Source of the DNA: Candidatus Saccharibacteria bacterium UBA3304
GTDB taxonomy: Bacteria > Patescibacteriota > Saccharimonadia > Saccharimonadales > Saccharimonadaceae
Assembly (NCBI GenBank): GCA_002361425.1
Contig: DESW01000013.1
Location: 1-13,967, forward strand
DNA: 13,967 nucleotides
Direction of reading: 5' to 3'
Shown here: positions 11,639 through 13,967 of the stretch, one piece after another
Position numbering within the stretch: the first letter of the stretch is position 1
Layout of the letters: each line of letters begins with the position of its first letter
The notes under the pieces: model-generated
Databases searched by the model: none
What the model saw: the letters and a program-made list of their open reading frames with translations, nothing else
Told to the model about the DNA's origin: nothing
Made by a program: the position numbers and the translations under genes

Positions 11639-12943
11639 TTAGTCGCGATTTCTGAATGAGAAGAAGATTGGTGTGCCGCCGAAGTCGAAGGCGTCGCGGA
11701 GACGACGTTCGAGGTAGCGTTTATAGCTCCAGTGGAGGAGGCTAAGATTACTACCGTAGACGACGAACCATGGTGGACAGGTATCGGTCTGAACCATATA
11801 GCGAAGCTTTGGATGGGTATTCTTGAGGCCGGCAGGTGGATGCGAATTGACGGCGTCCATGAGAAGCTTATTGAGATCGGAGGTTTTAAGTTCGGCGTGA
11901 CGAGCGCGGTCGATTTGGGTTGCGAGTTCGAAAATCTTAGTGACGTTTTTGCCAGTAACGGAGCTAGTCATAACGACTGGTGCGTATGGAATGAAGTTAA
12001 AATCATATTCGAGGTTATCGAGGATTTCGTCGGTATCTTTGTGCTCGAGATCAGTCTTAGTAACGACGAGAATGATGCCCTTGCCCGCGTCGACAATTTG
12101 GCCTGCGAGGCTCTGGTCGAGCTTAGAATGAGGTTCAGTACAGTCGACGAGCATGCAGCAAATATCTGCTTCTTCAATAGCGGCGAGACTGCGGAGCGCG
12201 GAGAATTTTTCGATGCCAACTTCGCGTTTGCCTGGCTTGCGGAGACCGGCAGTATCGAGCAGCTCGATAGTCTGGCCTTTGTAGCGAATTTCGGTGCGGT
12301 TAACGTCGCGGGTAGTGCCGGCGAGGTTAGCAACGACGGCTTGCTGCTTTTGAGCCATAGAGTTAAAGAGGCTGGATTTGCCGACGTTTGGGCGGCCAAT
12401 CAAAGCAATCTTAATGCGATCGTCTGGCTTCTCTTCTCTTTCGCGAGTATCAAAACCGAGGCCTTTGAGCTCAGAAAGAATCTTGCTGCGAAGTTCGTTG
12501 AGGCCCATGCCGGTTGTAGCGGAAACGCGGATAGGATTCTTAGCGCCGAGATTTAAGAATTCTTCATTCGGAAGAGATTCGCCGAGGTCGGATTTGTTAA
12601 GTAAGAATAGAATTGGCTTACCGGATTTGAAAGCCTTTTTGGCAATCATCTTGTCGTTATGGTCTGGATATTTGCTACTATCGAGGGCGAGCAAAATGAG
12701 GTCGGCGTTAGCGACGGCATCTTCGATTTGATCCTGAATGTGAGTCTCGAATTCGTCGTCTGGATCCTTAAGACCGGCGGTATCGACGAGGACGTACTGG
12801 CCGTTAACTTTGCTAACGACGTTATCGCGAGTGGTACCGGCTTCGCGCGCAACAATGGCCGTCGACTTGCGGACGAGGCGGTTAAAAAGACTAGATTTGC
12901 CAGCATTAGTCTGGCCAATAATTGCTACTACCGGTAATTTCAT
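11639..12943 (-). CDS. der: Ribosome-assembly GTPase Der (EngA)
   Basis: The 434-aa protein has two tandem GTPase domains followed by a KH-like domain, the layout unique to Der, which is needed for 50S subunit maturation. Domain 1 has the G1 loop GQTNAGKSS (10-18; the usual form is GRPNVGKS), DTAGL (54-58) and NKSD (116-119). Domain 2 has GRPNVGKSS (183-191), DTAGL (230-234) and TKTD (295-298) in place of the usual NKWD. The KH domain fills about 355-434. Length and order match the family. The ATG at 12943 is preceded by TAAAAT at a distance of 6 nt, so translation is probably leaderless. It stands alone between terminators and the vanZ-like gene. Confidence 0.97.
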   Translation of the reverse strand: MKLPVVAIIGQTNAGKSSLFNRLVRKSTAIVAREAGTTRDNVVSKVNGQYVLVDTAGLKDPDDEFETHIQDQIEDAVANADLILLALDSSKYPDHNDKMIAKKAFKSGKPILFLLNKSDLGESLPNEEFLNLGAKNPIRVSATTGMGLNELRSKILSELKGLGFDTREREEKPDDRIKIALIGRPNVGKSSLFNSMAQKQQAVVANLAGTTRDVNRTEIRYKGQTIELLDTAGLRKPGKREVGIEKFSALRSLAAIEEADICCMLVDCTEPHSKLDQSLAGQIVDAGKGIILVVTKTDLEHKDTDEILDNLEYDFNFIPYAPVVMTSSVTGKNVTKIFELATQIDRARHAELKTSDLNKLLMDAVNSHPPAGLKNTHPKLRYMVQTDTCPPWFVVYGSNLSLLHWSYKRYLERRLRDAFDFGGTPIFFSFRNRD

Positions 12944-12949
12944 AGCAAT

Positions 12950-12978
12950 ATTTTAACAGATTTGACAAGATATGTAAA
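12950..12978 (-). promoter_or_regulatory. Promoter of der
   Basis: TTTACA (12973-12978), a 17-nt spacer and the extended -10 TGT-TAAAAT (12950-12955) on the minus strand, with the ATG 6 nt further on. Confidence 0.75.
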
Positions 12979-12988
12979 GTGTTGCGTA

Positions 12989-13486
12989 CTAGGCGGTTTT
13001 GTCTTGGATGAGATCCTGGATGTTTGCCTGCTGCTCGTCAATAACTGCCTTTACGGCTGCACGTTTGGCTCTCCAAAGGCGATAGAAACAGAAGTAGGCA
13101 ATGTATGCCAAAACGCCGGCAATGCCCGCTAGAGCGTCAATGAGGACGTCAGAAGCCTGGCCGCTGCGGCCGGCAATAGTAAGCTGGTGAACTTCGTCTA
13201 GTGCGCCGTAAATAACGGTGACGATAACTGGGTAGAAAATGTGGGTATGCTTTGGGAAAGTGAGTGGATGAAGACCTTTAATGAAGCTAGTGGTGCTGTA
13301 ACCGAGTGCACCAAAGAGGAAGAAGTGAGCGAATTTGCGAATAAGACCGTTAGAAATGCCAAAGAGGCTGGCGAAGAATAGAGATTCATTATCAGAAACA
13401 TCGCCGTTGTGGCTAGAGAAAATCCAAATAACTGCCACGAAAAAGATTGGGAAAATGATACGCCAATACCTTCTCAAAATGCTCAT
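12989..13486 (-). CDS. VanZ-family membrane protein
   Basis: From ATG 13486 this 165-aa protein has about four hydrophobic segments and the VanZ-family signatures: IFSSHNGDVSDN after helix 1, RKFAHFFLFGALGY before helix 2, and GALDEVHQLTIAGRSGQASDVLIDALAGIAG joining helices 3 and 4. The conserved His, Asp, Glu and Arg residues face the membrane surface in the family. VanZ itself gives low-level teicoplanin resistance; most members have an unknown envelope role, and a resistance function should not be assumed. A basic and then acidic tail (about 135-165) follows the last helix. An ATG at 13519 is in frame but lies 1 nt after the TATAAT box, upstream of the likely transcription start; AAGGGAG (13498-13504) is 11 nt before the chosen start. 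The gene is divergent from the mazG-like gene, and no clear terminator separates it from der. Confidence 0.9.
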   Translation of the reverse strand: MSILRRYWRIIFPIFFVAVIWIFSSHNGDVSDNESLFFASLFGISNGLIRKFAHFFLFGALGYSTTSFIKGLHPLTFPKHTHIFYPVIVTVIYGALDEVHQLTIAGRSGQASDVLIDALAGIAGVLAYIAYFCFYRLWRAKRAAVKAVIDEQQANIQDLIQDKTA

Positions 13487-13519
13487 GCTTGCTCTAGCTC
13501 CCTTTTGATTGTTTAACAT

Positions 13520-13548
13520 ATTATACTATTTTTTGCAGGAAAAATCAA
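13520..13548 (-). promoter_or_regulatory. Promoter of the vanZ-like gene
   Basis: TTGATT (13543-13548), a 17-nt spacer and TATAAT (13520-13525) on the minus strand. Its -35 ends only 1 nt before the divergent extended -10 of the mazG-like gene, so the two promoters should compete. Confidence 0.75.
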
Positions 13549-13549
13549 A

Positions 13550-13558
13550 TGTTATAAT
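13550..13558 (+). promoter_or_regulatory. Extended -10 TGTTATAAT of the mazG-like gene
   Basis: A perfect TGn-TATAAT lies 9 nt before the ATG at 13568, so the leader would be only 2-3 nt. No good -35 is visible. Confidence 0.65.
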
Positions 13559-13567
13559 AGAGGTATT

Positions 13568-13903
13568 ATGGAGGCAAACAAGTATCAAGAATTGGCGCTT
13601 AGAACGCTAAATAAAGAATTAGATAAAGAGCAGGTTTTGCTTAATGGCGCGATGGGCCTTTGTGGCGAGTCTGGCGAGGTAATCGATGCGCTCAAGAAGC
13701 ATATGATGCATGGCCATGACCTCGATCGCGAGCATATGATTAAGGAACTTGGTGACGTGTCGTGGTATCTTGCAATTACGGCTTATGCCCTCGACTGTGA
13801 TTTGTCTGAGGTCTTTGAGCGTAATATTGCAAAGCTTAAGGCGCGCTATCCGGAAGGCTTTTCCGAGGAACGCTCGAAGCATCGTGCAAAGAACGACGAC
13901 TAG
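13568..13903 (+). CDS. MazG-like nucleotide pyrophosphohydrolase
   Basis: The 111-aa single-domain protein belongs to the all-alpha NTP pyrophosphatase superfamily, which hydrolyses nucleoside triphosphates (often non-canonical ones) to the monophosphate and pyrophosphate. The metal-binding residues are in GLCGESGEVIDALKKH (E34, E37) and IKELGDVSWYLA (E60, D63), the EExxE...ExxD pattern in a shortened form. RNIAKLKARYPEGFSEERS at about 86-104 matches the C-terminal segment of small MazG-like and phage-type members. It is much shorter than the two-domain E. coli MazG, so the substrate may differ. The start is set by the close extended -10; AGAGG lies 4 nt before the ATG but would mostly fall ahead of the transcript. 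The stop at 13903 is followed directly by the tRNA promoter. Confidence 0.9.
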   Translation: MEANKYQELALRTLNKELDKEQVLLNGAMGLCGESGEVIDALKKHMMHGHDLDREHMIKELGDVSWYLAITAYALDCDLSEVFERNIAKLKARYPEGFSEERSKHRAKNDD

Positions 13904-13906
13904 CAT

Positions 13907-13935
13907 TTGCATTTAGTCTGATTTTTTGTTAAAAT
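13907..13935 (+). promoter_or_regulatory. Promoter of the tRNA gene
   Basis: TTGCAT (13907-13912), a 17-nt spacer and the extended -10 TGT-TAAAAT (13930-13935). The tRNA begins 10 nt further on. Confidence 0.7.
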
Positions 13936-13945
13936 ATCGCTTAGT

Positions 13946-13967
13946 GGTCCCGTCGTCTAGTGGTCCA
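13946..13967 (+). tRNA. 5' end of a tRNA, probably tRNA-Glu (cut by the window edge)
   Basis: The last 22 bases, starting GGTCCCG and containing GTCGTCTAGTGGT, match the acceptor and D-arm start of bacterial tRNA-Glu, where the CGTCTAGTGG motif is characteristic. The anticodon is outside the window, so the identity is inferred. A promoter lies directly upstream. Confidence 0.75.

Noticed and set aside
13487..13519. Longer vanZ-like start at 13519
   Set aside because: The ATG directly follows TATAAT and would lie upstream of the likely transcription start; a Shine-Dalgarno sits between it and the ATG at 13486.
1..13967. CRISPR array, insertion sequence or prophage
   Set aside because: No regularly spaced repeats, transposase, integrase or paired terminal repeats were found; the TraG-like gene alone does not define a mobile element.

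Overview
The window looks like a stretch of core chromosome from a small-genome bacterium of the Patescibacteria (CPR) group, most likely Candidatus Saccharibacteria. This is inferred from gene content and style, not from a database match. The clues are a VirD4/TraG-like ATPase beside housekeeping genes, a sigma-region-4 protein fused to a HARE-HTH domain, a PIN-PhoH ATPase, compact spacing, and many extended -10 promoters placed so close to start codons that the mRNAs should be leaderless. TGA is used as a stop (3483-3485), so the UGA=Gly code of Gracilibacteria/Absconditabacteria does not apply.

Layout: 1-2270 (-) is the N-terminal 756 codons of a membrane-anchored VirD4/TraG-type ATPase that runs off the left edge. 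A divergent promoter region (2271-2354) leads into two overlapping GT4 glycosyltransferases (2355-4570, +), probably for a surface polysaccharide. A two-way terminator (4568-4600) separates them from a small membrane-anchored protein (4612-5001, -). Then come the sigma4/HARE regulator (5081-6109, -) with a dense 297-bp control region, and topoisomerase I (6407-8677, -). Between topA and pth lies an unidentified structured RNA of about 300 nt (about 9011 to 8712, -) with its own consensus promoter and an intrinsic terminator. Next are peptidyl-tRNA hydrolase (9177-9692, -), a PIN-PhoH ATPase (9764-11287, -), a divergent 43-codon Met/Arg-rich gene (11474-11605, +), the GTPase Der (11639-12943, -), a VanZ-like membrane protein (12989-13486, -), a MazG-like pyrophosphohydrolase (13568-13903, +) and the first 22 nt of a tRNA, probably tRNA-Glu (13946 to the edge).

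Most genes are single transcription units ending in strong hairpin terminators; only the glycosyltransferase pair is clearly an operon. Functions include DNA topology (topA), translation and ribosome assembly (pth, der, tRNA), nucleotide-pool cleaning (mazG-like), envelope/surface work (two GTs, VanZ-like, possibly the TraG-like ATPase) and regulation.

The parts that stand out are the structured RNA; a 20-bp sequence containing an inverted repeat, found identically in two distant intergenic regions (6341-6360 and, inverted, 11430-11449); the 43-aa gene divergent from PIN-PhoH; and the three promoter candidates with palindromes upstream of the sigma4/HARE gene.
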